Assembly: GCA_021790625.1 (NCBI GenBank) | Contig: JAJYGL010000198.1 | Coordinates: 1 to 5,929 of the forward strand | Direction: 5' to 3' | Length of the DNA: 5,929 nt | Source of the DNA: Pseudomonadota bacterium | Lineage (GTDB): Bacteria > Pseudomonadota > Gammaproteobacteria > Burkholderiales > Sulfuriferulaceae | The notes under the pieces: generated by a model | Told to the model about the DNA's origin: nothing | Database searches by the model: none | What the model saw: the letters and a program-made list of their open reading frames with translations, nothing else | Part shown: positions 1 to 5,759 of the stretch, piece by piece | How positions within the stretch are numbered: position 1 is the first letter of the stretch | Layout: each line of letters opens with the position of its first letter | Made by a program: the position numbers and the translations under genes

Positions 1-1
1 C

Positions 2-138
2 GCCGTCGTCGGGGGACCGCCCTAGCGGGCGCTCGACACCCCTTGTCGGCGACAACGTCCAGTTGTCCCGGCCGGGCAAGCTACGCTTTACAGCGCCGCG
101 CCCGACAAGGGGTGTCGAGCGCCAGCGACGACGACGGC
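2..138. repeat. Branched GC-rich palindrome with a 22-bp perfect inverted repeat
   Basis: The core arms are 28-49 and 102-123, a 22-bp perfect inverted repeat beginning GGCGCTCGACACC. A further outer pair (2-11 with 129-138, GCCGTCGTCG) extends the symmetry across 137 bases. The 52-base centre is itself structured: TTGTCG/CGACAA around base 49, GACAAC/GTTGTC (51-56 with 62-67, 5-base loop), the palindrome CCCGGCCGGG (67-76) and AAGC/GCTT (78-81 with 85-88). The pentamer TTGTC or its complement occurs four times in alternating orientation (43-47, 51-55, 63-67, 104-108). It could be a recombination or transfer site, a palindromic mobile repeat, or a structured RNA. The window edge may cut its outer arm. 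Confidence 0.7.
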
Positions 139-140
139 AG

Positions 141-263
141 GGTGAATTGATGGTCAGGCCAGCGTCCAGCGCAGACAGACCAGAAAGAGGGCTTAGCCCT
201 CCAAGCGAGCGGTCGTCCAGACCCGCCGCGCGAGGTGAATTGGCGTCGTGCCTGGCGTCCAGC
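141..263 (+). repeat. Two spaced direct repeats GGTGAATTG-N12-GCGTCCAGC, 93 bp apart
   Basis: Both copies (141-170 and 234-263) carry an identical 9-mer GGTGAATTG, exactly 12 unrelated bases, then an identical 9-mer GCGTCCAGC. The fixed spacing with a variable middle is the pattern of a protein binding two conserved half-sites two helical turns apart (the 9-mers start 21 bp apart), not of a simple duplication. The binding protein is unknown; the AlpA-like protein or the relaxase are candidates by position only. Confidence 0.6.
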
Positions 264-360
264 AAGGCAGCCGCGCCAAGAGGATGGCTCCTGAAAGCAC
301 GTTTGCATGCAGCAATCGTGCGCAATGGTTTTCTGACGATAGATATGCCGGATGGATAAT

Positions 361-390
361 TGGCTTGGGAAAGCTGCGTTTCCCAAGCCA
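361..390 (-). terminator. 12-bp perfect hairpin after the relaxase gene
   Basis: TGGCTTGGGAAA (361-372) pairs without mismatch with 379-390 around a 6-base loop. On the minus strand it begins 22 bases after the relaxase stop codon, the right place to end or protect the operon transcript. No T-tract follows on either strand, so it is not a standard intrinsic terminator. An inverted repeat flanking a relaxase nic site is the main alternative. Confidence 0.5.
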
Positions 391-412
391 CCACACCATC
401 CTGCTGATCCAG

Positions 413-1129
413 TCAGGGCGCTGCCGGTGGCCAGTTTTCCAGAGCATATACTGGAAATCTGGCGCGGTGTTTGTCGGTCAACGGCACCCGTTCACCGACA
501 ACCGGCACCGTATCAATCAAGGTGAACATGCGGCGCATGCGCTGGACGAACTCAGCATCTGGACAAACATAATGCACTTTGTCCAGATCACCGCGTTTGA
601 TGGCCTGCAGATATAACGAGATGATTGACTCATATCGTTTCAGGGTTTTGATGCTGCGCTCGATTTCGATTGCAACTCGCTCACCCCAGGGGGACTGTGC
701 TATGGCGTCGGGCCGTTTCGTGATTTCCGGTGGCAACCGGTTGCCGGGCATCCATTCCGACCAGCCGGATTGTTCGGCCTGCAACCGCGCGATTTGCGTA
801 TCCAGATTATGCTGGATCGTTACCGTTGCCAGCTTGCCCGGTTCAAAATAAGGTCGAGGCTGCATTTTTTCATCAGTATCCCATGCCCAAAGCAGTCCTT
901 TGGTGGTGATGCCCCAAAGACTGAAGCGCAGCGATTCGACCTTGTGCCGAATAATGAAACCATCGCGTTCCATTTGAGATAGCGTTTTGTACATAGCCGG
1001 TTCGCTGATGGCCAGCAGGCTGGCCATGACCGTTAAACTGCTCCACGTTTCATCTCGCAAGAACCTGAGCAGTTTGCGTCGCTTGTGTTCGATGCGTACC
1101 TGCCGCTGAGTGGGTGAGTTAATCAACAT
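413..1129 (-). CDS. mobC: MOBC-family relaxase (CloDF13 MobC / pAD1 TraX type)
   Basis: Predicted to nick oriT and pilot DNA transfer. The 238-residue protein has an N-terminal winged-helix region (about 15-75), then a catalytic region. It shows H107-N-L-D110, R139-P-D141 and A-I-E155-I-E157-R-S-I-K161, the PD-(D/E)xK layout that MOBC relaxases share with restriction endonucleases. The HUH triad of other relaxases is absent. I recognise this layout and the length, close to CloDF13 MobC, by family knowledge rather than by a search. The start at 1129 is chosen because AGGGG (1137-1141) sits 7 bases upstream; it overlaps the end of the coupling-protein gene by 11 bases. A longer frame opens at 1297 but would lie entirely inside that gene. 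A general replication-relaxation winged-helix protein is the alternative reading. Confidence 0.82.
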   Translation of the reverse strand: MLINSPTQRQVRIEHKRRKLLRFLRDETWSSLTVMASLLAISEPAMYKTLSQMERDGFIIRHKVESLRFSLWGITTKGLLWAWDTDEKMQPRPYFEPGKLATVTIQHNLDTQIARLQAEQSGWSEWMPGNRLPPEITKRPDAIAQSPWGERVAIEIERSIKTLKRYESIISLYLQAIKRGDLDKVHYVCPDAEFVQRMRRMFTLIDTVPVVGERVPLTDKHRARFPVYALENWPPAAP

Positions 1130-2870
1130 CGAGCAACCCCTGTGCAATGGTGACCGGACGAGTTGATGGCGGTGTGCTCGATTCAGTTGATTGTTCCGGT
1201 ACATCTGGATCAACTGCAACAACGGGGGTGACCGCAGCCTCTTGTTTGATGACAGGAATGGGGGCAGTAAAAAAGAATTTTGCCAATCCGGCACCATACA
1301 AGACTGCGCAGCGCTCTGGCAATGCCTGCAGCATGTTGGTATCCACCAGCGTCCGTTCGGCCTGACGAAGCGAACGCTGGTTTTCGCGAGTTTCTGTTAA
1401 ACCAAAGTTGGTTTTGACCTGCCTGATTTCGTCATCCACCAAAATCTGGCCGGACATTCTGGCCAGCCAGTCGGCAGTATCCGGGTCTTTGACGGCGTAG
1501 GAAATCTTGATCGCGCAGTTTTCATTGACGCTTGAAACCACGGTTTCCGGGTCCAGATCCGCCGGACAGTCGCGTAAATCACCAAGACTTTGGTGTGCGA
1601 GGATCACATGCGCCCGCTTGTCCCGAATAGCCCCCAACGCCTCTAATGCTTGGCGGGAAATCAGGTATTTGAATTCATCGAGAAAGAGGCACACATGGCG
1701 GGCAATGTCCCGCTCGCGTTTTTCGATGATTTGAATCATCGACAGCACAAATATGCGTTGCAATTTCAGTATGCTGGGATTGCGCATTGAGCCGCGAACA
1801 TAAATGACCCCACCTTGCTCAATAATGCGTGCCAAATCAACGCCATAGGCTGTACGAATCGCAGGCACCATACCCAGTTCTTCCAAGTCAAAGCAAAATT
1901 TCTTGCCGCTTTCCGCAAGAGTCGGTTGCTGGGTCAGCAGCAGTTTGTAACCTTCGGCAATGGTGGGTCTTGGGATTGGGAGTATGTCGGCAAACACTCG
2001 TGCAGCTCGGCGGTCATCCAGCCTGTAAAAATCCGCATCGGTGCCTTTTTCACCGAGTGAAAATCCGGCAGAAAAGAGTTCTGCGATTTCTGCACTGGAT
2101 TTACCTTGCAGTGGATTCCATTGCGGCGAATCTGACTGCAAATCCAGATAGAGGTATGGCACCCCGATGTGTTGCGATGTTTGATACATCACATGCGGTA
2201 AAAATTCGTCATTCTTCGGGTCAATGATGATGACTGCTTCACCAGCCGACAGCGCTTGTGTCAACGCCAGTCCGGCAGCCACACCTTTGCCACTGCCGGT
2301 TGTGCCGATCACGTCCACATGAGATTTGCGCCATTTATCTTGTGGGATGTACAGCGGGTTTCGCGTTTCATCCAGACCAAGGAAAACGCCCTTCTTGGGG
2401 TTGAAAAAACGGCGTGGGTCGTATTTCTGTTGTGGATCGGGAAGATGGACTCCAATAGCGCGAATATCGGTCTTGCGGTTTCTTTCCACGCGGCTCCGGC
2501 GCGTGATACGATTTTTGACGATTTCAAACGCAGGGGTCGAATAACGGACGAGCAACCAAAGCGCAAAAATACCGCCACCAATGCCGCCAATGGTCGCAAT
2601 GATGTGCGATTTTGGGAGATCGAATTCCTGACCTGAAAGATAGACTGAGATGTTGGGCAGCCCGAAGTACAGGCCGAATTCAAATATTGCCATCAAGGTG
2701 GCAAATGAAAACGCTAGCCTGCCGACCCTGTGTTCCCGAAGAATCCAGGCCAGACCAATCAACAAGCCGATTGACAGGCCGATATACGGCCAGATGGTAC
2801 GTTCAAATTGCAATAATTGGTTGACGAAATCAATCGCCAGTTTGACGAAAGCGTATTGCAGATTATCCAT
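1119..2870 (-). CDS. mobB: Type IV coupling protein (VirD4/TraG/MobB-like ATPase)
   Basis: An inner-membrane ATPase that brings the relaxase-DNA complex to a type IV secretion channel. The 583-residue protein has about three N-terminal membrane segments (27-44, 51-70, 88-108), then a cytoplasmic RecA-like motor: Walker A G-T-T-G-S-G-K-G (189-196), the I-I-D-P-K-N-D-E-F stretch (215-223), Walker B C-L-F-L-D-E-F (394-400), and the downstream H-Q-S-L-G-D-L motif (426-432). The last 45 or so residues are proline/serine/threonine-rich and probably disordered. AGGAG (2878-2882) lies 7 bases before the ATG at 2870, and the start overlaps the preceding gene by 8 bases. Pairing with a MOBC relaxase mirrors CloDF13 MobB-MobC; the symbol is assigned by that context. 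ATPase and coupling class are secure, the subfamily less so. Confidence 0.88.
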   Translation of the reverse strand: MDNLQYAFVKLAIDFVNQLLQFERTIWPYIGLSIGLLIGLAWILREHRVGRLAFSFATLMAIFEFGLYFGLPNISVYLSGQEFDLPKSHIIATIGGIGGGIFALWLLVRYSTPAFEIVKNRITRRSRVERNRKTDIRAIGVHLPDPQQKYDPRRFFNPKKGVFLGLDETRNPLYIPQDKWRKSHVDVIGTTGSGKGVAAGLALTQALSAGEAVIIIDPKNDEFLPHVMYQTSQHIGVPYLYLDLQSDSPQWNPLQGKSSAEIAELFSAGFSLGEKGTDADFYRLDDRRAARVFADILPIPRPTIAEGYKLLLTQQPTLAESGKKFCFDLEELGMVPAIRTAYGVDLARIIEQGGVIYVRGSMRNPSILKLQRIFVLSMIQIIEKRERDIARHVCLFLDEFKYLISRQALEALGAIRDKRAHVILAHQSLGDLRDCPADLDPETVVSSVNENCAIKISYAVKDPDTADWLARMSGQILVDDEIRQVKTNFGLTETRENQRSLRQAERTLVDTNMLQALPERCAVLYGAGLAKFFFTAPIPVIKQEAAVTPVVAVDPDVPEQSTESSTPPSTRPVTIAQGLLDVD

Positions 2871-3657
2871 TTTGTGACTCCTGACGGGTTTTAGGTTGGC
2901 GAGCCATAATGCGGTACAGATCTCCTATTCGATCTTTGCGCTCTTGCTCGGTAAGGATGCGACTGACAGGCTGTGTTTGTCTGGCTAGGGATTGTTCTCG
3001 CTCTCGTTCACGTGCAGCAGCAACCTGCACACCGGCTTCAGGGCTGAATGCCCCTTCTTTGGCACGGCTGGCTAATGTTCTGAGATACCCCAACGGTGAA
3101 CCGCGCACTGCGCCTGCATTCATACGCGCAGCAAGCTCATCCAAGACTTCCTGTGCCAACTCCGGTGGTAGTCCACTCAGATGCTGGGTGGCTAAAACCA
3201 TTTCCCGGCCTGAAAACTGTTTTGGGAATATCAACTCTGGACCACCACAACTTACGGATGGTAGTGGTTGTGGATTAACTGACGATTCATTGGTGGTTTG
3301 GGTGACACTGGCGTCACCGGGTGGTGGCGATTCTGTCACCACTACCTGACTATCTGCCGGGATGGGGGGTGGTGACGTTTTGTCACCACCGGTTTTCATC
3401 GTCAAACGATACCGATTACTGGTCGGGGCTCCATCATTTTTGTATCGCCGTTCAATTTCCAGCAACCCATCCATTTTTACCTTGCTCAGGATGCGCTGCA
3501 CGGAGCGATCCTCCAGGCAGGTCTTATTGGCAATCGTGGCCACGCTTGGCCAACAAACCCCGTTATCGTCTGCCGCATCAGCCAGGGCGAGCAAAACGAA
3601 TTTGACCGATGGTCGAAGCCTGAGCGACCATACCCAATTCATGGCGGCGATGCTCAT
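2863..3657 (-). CDS. Winged-helix replication-type protein
   Basis: A 264-residue DNA-binding protein, probably a replication initiator or regulator of the excised element. Residues about 7-86 form a helix-turn-helix domain of the HTH_36 kind, with W-P-S-V-A-T-I-A at 36-43, a recognition helix near 50-64 and a wing near 65-86. A linker (about 88-140) rich in Pro, Ser, Thr and Gly follows. A compact helical region (141-207, with L-D-E-L-A-A-R-M and G-Y-L-R-T-L-A-S-R-A) resembles the C-terminal part of replication proteins of islands and phages, and a highly charged tail closes the protein. The ATG at 3657 is chosen because it overlaps the previous stop as ATGA, suggesting coupled translation; a TTG at 3693 with a purine-rich upstream is possible. 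The linker-coding DNA carries repeated GTCACC motifs. Replication role is inferred. Confidence 0.72.
   Translation of the reverse strand: MSIAAMNWVWSLRLRPSVKFVLLALADAADDNGVCWPSVATIANKTCLEDRSVQRILSKVKMDGLLEIERRYKNDGAPTSNRYRLTMKTGGDKTSPPPIPADSQVVVTESPPPGDASVTQTTNESSVNPQPLPSVSCGGPELIFPKQFSGREMVLATQHLSGLPPELAQEVLDELAARMNAGAVRGSPLGYLRTLASRAKEGAFSPEAGVQVAAAREREREQSLARQTQPVSRILTEQERKDRIGDLYRIMARQPKTRQESQNG
3301..3390. repeat. Cluster of GTCACC/GGTGAC repeats, possible iterons
   Basis: Within 90 bases, GTCACC or its complement occurs five times: GGTGAC at 3301-3306 and 3371-3376, GTCACC at 3313-3318, 3335-3340 and 3382-3387. Three copies extend to GTCACCAC, and two on the same strand share TGTCACCAC (3334-3342, 3381-3389). 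One pair forms a perfect 9-bp hairpin (3368-3376 with 3382-3390, loop GTTTT). The cluster sits in the linker-coding part of the replication-type gene, the place where phage lambda keeps its origin iterons within gene O. Biased coding of Gly-Asp and Val-Thr pairs is an alternative cause. Confidence 0.5.
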
Positions 3658-3977
3658 AGTGCACTCACATTCCCGATTTGATCGGCTTTGCAAGGTCTTC
3701 CTCTTCTTTTAGAGGCTGTTTTTCTGGCAGTTAATGTATTTTGCTGTGGGCTGATTTCACCTGTGCACACAAAGTGAACGAGTTCGGTCAATAGGACGTA
3801 TTGCCTTCCTCCGGTTTCTTGTCGAACGGGGATTGGGAATGATCCGCGACGGATTCTGGCCCGGATCGTTGGCACGTCTTCTTTTAGAATTTCCGCCACC
3901 ATTTTGATCTGCAAAACAGGGGGATAGGTGATGCTCAGTTCGCGCAAATATGCGAATTCAATTTCGTGTTGATACAC
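3654..3977 (-). CDS. AlpA-like helix-turn-helix protein with AT-hook-like tail
   Basis: A 107-residue basic protein, first gene of the mobilization operon, probably a regulator or excision factor. Residues about 22-70 show the AlpA/excisionase pattern: K-M-V-A-E-I-L-K-E-D-V-P-T-I-R at 25-39 (helix-turn-helix), R-G-S-F-P-I-P (44-50) and a closing R-Q-Y-V-L-L-T-E-L-V-H-F-V segment. The tail has K-R-R-G-R-P-C-K (90-97) with the RGRP core of AT-hooks, which bind the minor groove of AT-rich DNA. The start is GTG at 3977, firmly supported by AAGGAG (3985-3990) 7 bases upstream; no ATG competes. The gene ends in a 4-base overlap with the next. Recombination directionality versus transcription control cannot be separated from sequence. 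Confidence 0.65.
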   Translation of the reverse strand: MYQHEIEFAYLRELSITYPPVLQIKMVAEILKEDVPTIRARIRRGSFPIPVRQETGGRQYVLLTELVHFVCTGEISPQQNTLTARKTASKRRGRPCKADQIGNVSAL

Positions 3978-3984
3978 GGCGCTA

Positions 3985-3990
3985 CTCCTT
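3985..3990 (-). promoter_or_regulatory. Ribosome binding site that fixes a GTG start
   Basis: AAGGAG on the minus strand, 7 bases from the GTG at 3977. It is the strongest Shine-Dalgarno match in the window and settles the non-ATG start of the first operon gene. Confidence 0.8.
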
Positions 3991-4001
3991 GCTGGCTGGC
4001 A

Positions 4002-4077
4002 AGGTGCGGTTGGATGATGGTTTGATACCGCACCTCACCTGATTTTCGAAAATGATGTCAGAAAATCAGGTGAGGTG
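4002..4077 (-). promoter_or_regulatory. Two overlapping, mutually exclusive hairpins in the operon leader
   Basis: On the minus strand the leader first shows a perfect 17-bp inverted repeat (4061-4077 with 4031-4047, 13-base spacer), then a perfect 9-bp one (4027-4035 with 4002-4010, 16-base spacer). They share bases 4031-4035, so both cannot form at full length. A 12-bp palindrome ATTTTCGAAAAT (4042-4053) lies inside. The first repeat includes the stop codon of the upstream membrane-protein gene and the second ends about 11 bases before the ribosome binding site. This suits an operator or an attenuator; no T-tract follows, so simple termination is unlikely. I see no convincing -35/-10 pair here. 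Confidence 0.55.
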
Positions 4078-4527
4078 ATGCCGGGGAGGTTTGTCGAGAG
4101 GTTGGATAAAGCGGGTTTTGAAAAATTCATCTTGGTTTTTAACGCCAAGAAAAATTATTGATTGTTCTGACGATTTGTTTAGAAACAATTTGTTAAAGAC
4201 GGAATATTCAATTCCATCCACTGCTTCGGATAGTCGGCATTTTCCATTTTTTTCTTTGAATAAATACGTACACAGAATGACGGGATTTCCGTATACATAT
4301 ACAAATCCAGCAATCGTTGCAATTTTGGGAGACAGGACTTTGAAGTTCAACAAAAAGTTTTCTAACGCTATAAATGCACTGGAGCTGATGTACCAGATTA
4401 GAAGTGGAATTAATAGCAGCGTAACCGAAAGAATGAAGCGCAGATAAGGGTTTGAGCAAAATTGGGCCGACCCCTTGAGTCTTGGGGAAGAATCATCGAG
4501 AAAATCTTTCTGTGATTTGCTTTCCAT
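4066..4527 (-). CDS. Two-helix membrane protein, function unknown
   Basis: I do not recognise this 153-residue protein. Two hydrophobic stretches (about 31-55 and 68-90) predict a helical hairpin in the inner membrane, and Arg/Lys just outside each (R30; K91, K93, K96) suggest that both ends face the cytoplasm. The C-terminal 60 residues are soluble and mixed in charge. The gene is AT-richer than the mobilization genes, so it may be cargo acquired separately. The ATG at 4527 has no Shine-Dalgarno site, but a promoter-like pair places the transcript start almost on the ATG. Its stop codon falls within the 17-bp inverted repeat of the next operon's leader. Exclusion, immunity and regulatory roles are all possible, with no evidence for any. 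Confidence 0.6.
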   Translation of the reverse strand: MESKSQKDFLDDSSPRLKGSAQFCSNPYLRFILSVTLLLIPLLIWYISSSAFIALENFLLNFKVLSPKIATIAGFVYVYGNPVILCTYLFKEKNGKCRLSEAVDGIEYSVFNKLFLNKSSEQSIIFLGVKNQDEFFKTRFIQPLDKPPRHHLT

Positions 4528-4534
4528 GAATTAG

Positions 4535-4563
4535 ATTGTCGATGAATTCCTTGGTTGAGTCAA
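4535..4563 (-). promoter_or_regulatory. Possible leaderless promoter of the membrane-protein gene
   Basis: TTGACT (4558-4563) and GACAAT (4535-4540) are 17 bases apart on the minus strand, matching sigma70 boxes at 5 of 6 and 4 of 6 positions. Only 7 bases separate the -10 box from the ATG at 4527, so the predicted transcript starts at or next to the start codon. This agrees with the lack of a ribosome binding site. Confidence 0.4.
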
Positions 4564-4643
4564 TAGTTATTTTCTTTTATTTCAATACGTTAATGGTATA
4601 TTATTTCAGATAAATGCCGGAAACCATAGGTAACAGCAGGTAA

Positions 4644-5654
4644 TTATATTGGCTTATTAGCCAGTTTTTCCGCCAATTTTTCTGCCTGCAAATGAGTATA
4701 GCGTTTCAGCATCTGCAAAGTTTTATGGCCAGAAACTGCCGCCAGTTCCAGCACGGTCATATCGCCACGTTCTGCCAGACGTGAAAGGGATTCGTGACGG
4801 AGATCGTGCCAAGTAAAGTTTTCAATTTTGGCGCGTTTGCAGGCCGCTTCAAAAACATGGTATAGCGTCATGCGCTCCAACGGGATCGCGACGCCGGAAA
4901 TGGATATGGGCAGGTTCTCCAATATGGCGACTGCGGTGGGGGAGAGCGGTACTGCGCGTGCTTCTGTTTTGGTGTCCCACAGGTAGGCGATACGACGTTT
5001 CATGTCGATGTTTTTTCTGGTCAACGTCAACAGTTCATTTTGGCGCATGCCAGTTTCAACAGCCAGTTGAACGGCTGGCCACAAATAGATGTTCCTGCTT
5101 TTTTTGCATTCTGCTTCCAGTCTTTCCCACTCATCATTTGACAGTCGGCGATCGCGTGCTTTGCCTTCGGTTGGTTTGCGTATCTTGTCGACCGGGTTGC
5201 CACGGGGCAGGGTGATGGCGCACTCGGTTTCGGCAAATTTGAGAATTTTGGAAAGCATGAACAGTTCCTTGCGAACCGTGCTGGAACCAACCGTTTCCAG
5301 GCGGTTGTCGCGGTACTGCGCTATAAGCTTCTGATCAAGAGCGGCAAGGGAGTATTTCCCAAGTGCAGAATTCAAGTGCTGGCATTGGAATCGCCAGGCT
5401 TCTTTGCCGTCAAGGCGAGCTTTGTAATGAAAGGGCGCAAATTCTTTGGTGAATCGTTCAATGATCTCGCCGATAGTGCTTCGTTCCGCATCACTACGGT
5501 CGATGAAGACGCCCCGGCCCATTTCGCTTTCAATGGTAGCAGACCAGAGTTCGGCATCGGCACGGGTGTTGAAGGTTTTGGACTGGGGTGGAAATCCCTT
5601 TCTGCGAACCTGCGCTTCCCATTGGTAGTCGCCGCGCTTGCGTATCGTTGGCAT
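4644..5654 (-). CDS. int: Tyrosine recombinase (site-specific integrase)
   Basis: Catalyses integration and excision of the element at tRNA-Ser. The 336-residue protein has a small N-terminal arm-binding domain (about 1-55), a helical core-binding domain (about 60-165) and a complete catalytic domain. The catalytic residues are visible: R204 in T-G-M-R-Q-N-E-L, K229 in W-D-T-K-T-E, H283 and R286 in W-H-D-L-R-H, H310 in S-G-H-K-T, and the nucleophile Y319 in K-R-Y-T-H. The start at 5654 is chosen because AGGA (5663-5666) lies 8 bases upstream and the protein then begins M-P-T-I-R-K-R-G, typical of the family; a TTG nine codons earlier lacks such a site. The gene reads away from the attachment site about 105 bp off and looks intact. 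Its promoter and probable arm sites lie between. Confidence 0.93.
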   Translation of the reverse strand: MPTIRKRGDYQWEAQVRRKGFPPQSKTFNTRADAELWSATIESEMGRGVFIDRSDAERSTIGEIIERFTKEFAPFHYKARLDGKEAWRFQCQHLNSALGKYSLAALDQKLIAQYRDNRLETVGSSTVRKELFMLSKILKFAETECAITLPRGNPVDKIRKPTEGKARDRRLSNDEWERLEAECKKSRNIYLWPAVQLAVETGMRQNELLTLTRKNIDMKRRIAYLWDTKTEARAVPLSPTAVAILENLPISISGVAIPLERMTLYHVFEAACKRAKIENFTWHDLRHESLSRLAERGDMTVLELAAVSGHKTLQMLKRYTHLQAEKLAEKLANKPI

Positions 5655-5673
5655 GATGTGATTCCTGTGTAAT

Positions 5674-5692
5674 TGTGGCAAAAATGTGGCAA
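5674..5692. repeat. Paired TGTGGCAA direct repeats, probable integrase arm-type sites
   Basis: TGTGGCAA occurs at 5674-5681 and 5685-5692, one helical turn (11 bp) apart, between the integrase gene and the attachment site. Arm-type sites of tyrosine integrases are short direct repeats in this position. They also lie just downstream of the predicted transcription start, so integrase binding could repress its own gene. Confidence 0.5.
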
Positions 5693-5706
5693 TAAATCAT
5701 TTTTGC

Positions 5707-5735
5707 ATTTTACATTTCACATAACATATTGTCAA
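5707..5735 (-). promoter_or_regulatory. Near-consensus sigma70 promoter of the integrase
   Basis: TTGACA (5730-5735) is a perfect -35 box, followed after exactly 17 bases by TAAAAT (5707-5712), 5 of 6 to the -10 consensus, in strongly AT-rich DNA. The transcript would start near 5700 and run about 45 bases to the integrase ATG. Confidence 0.75.
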
Positions 5736-5759
5736 AAAAGAATAAAATTTATAATAAAA

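Larger units (their letters stand above)
1..412. other. Repeat-rich noncoding region, candidate origin of transfer
   Basis: No reading frame here has a believable protein or start site; the frames present are artefacts of high GC. The first roughly 300 bases are clearly more GC-rich than the rest of the window. The stretch holds a branched palindrome (2-138), a pair of spaced direct repeats (141-170 and 234-263), four copies of CGTCCAG (56-62, 163-169, 214-220, 256-262), a short hairpin GAGGGCT/AGCCCTC (187-201), an imperfect hairpin of 9 in 10 bases (297-306 with 312-321), and a 12-bp perfect hairpin (361-390). Position directly beyond the relaxase gene and the density of inverted repeats fit an oriT, but no nic site can be assigned from sequence alone. 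Confidence 0.45.

Noticed and set aside
1..412. Integron attC site, transposon terminal repeats or CRISPR array
   Set aside because: No GTTRRRY-type core, no transposase or paired terminal repeat with target duplication, and no regularly spaced identical repeats with spacers.
63..616. Open frames on both strands in the GC-rich left part, 84 to 122 codons long
   Set aside because: They overlap each other and the repeats, have no ribosome binding sites, and show Arg/Pro/Ser-rich composition typical of chance frames in GC-rich DNA; one also runs into the relaxase gene.
1130..1297. Upstream extension of the relaxase by 56 residues
   Set aside because: It would be wholly inside the coupling-protein gene, has no supporting ribosome site, and adds residues unlike the family; the start at 1129 has AGGGG and gives the usual length.
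4091..4447. 118-codon frame on the plus strand opposite the membrane-protein gene
   Set aside because: No ribosome binding site, no recognisable domain, and it mirrors a frame with clear membrane segments.
5655..5681. TTG start adding nine residues to the integrase
   Set aside because: The ATG at 5654 has AGGA at good spacing and yields a typical integrase N-terminus; the extension overlaps the TGTGGCAA repeats.
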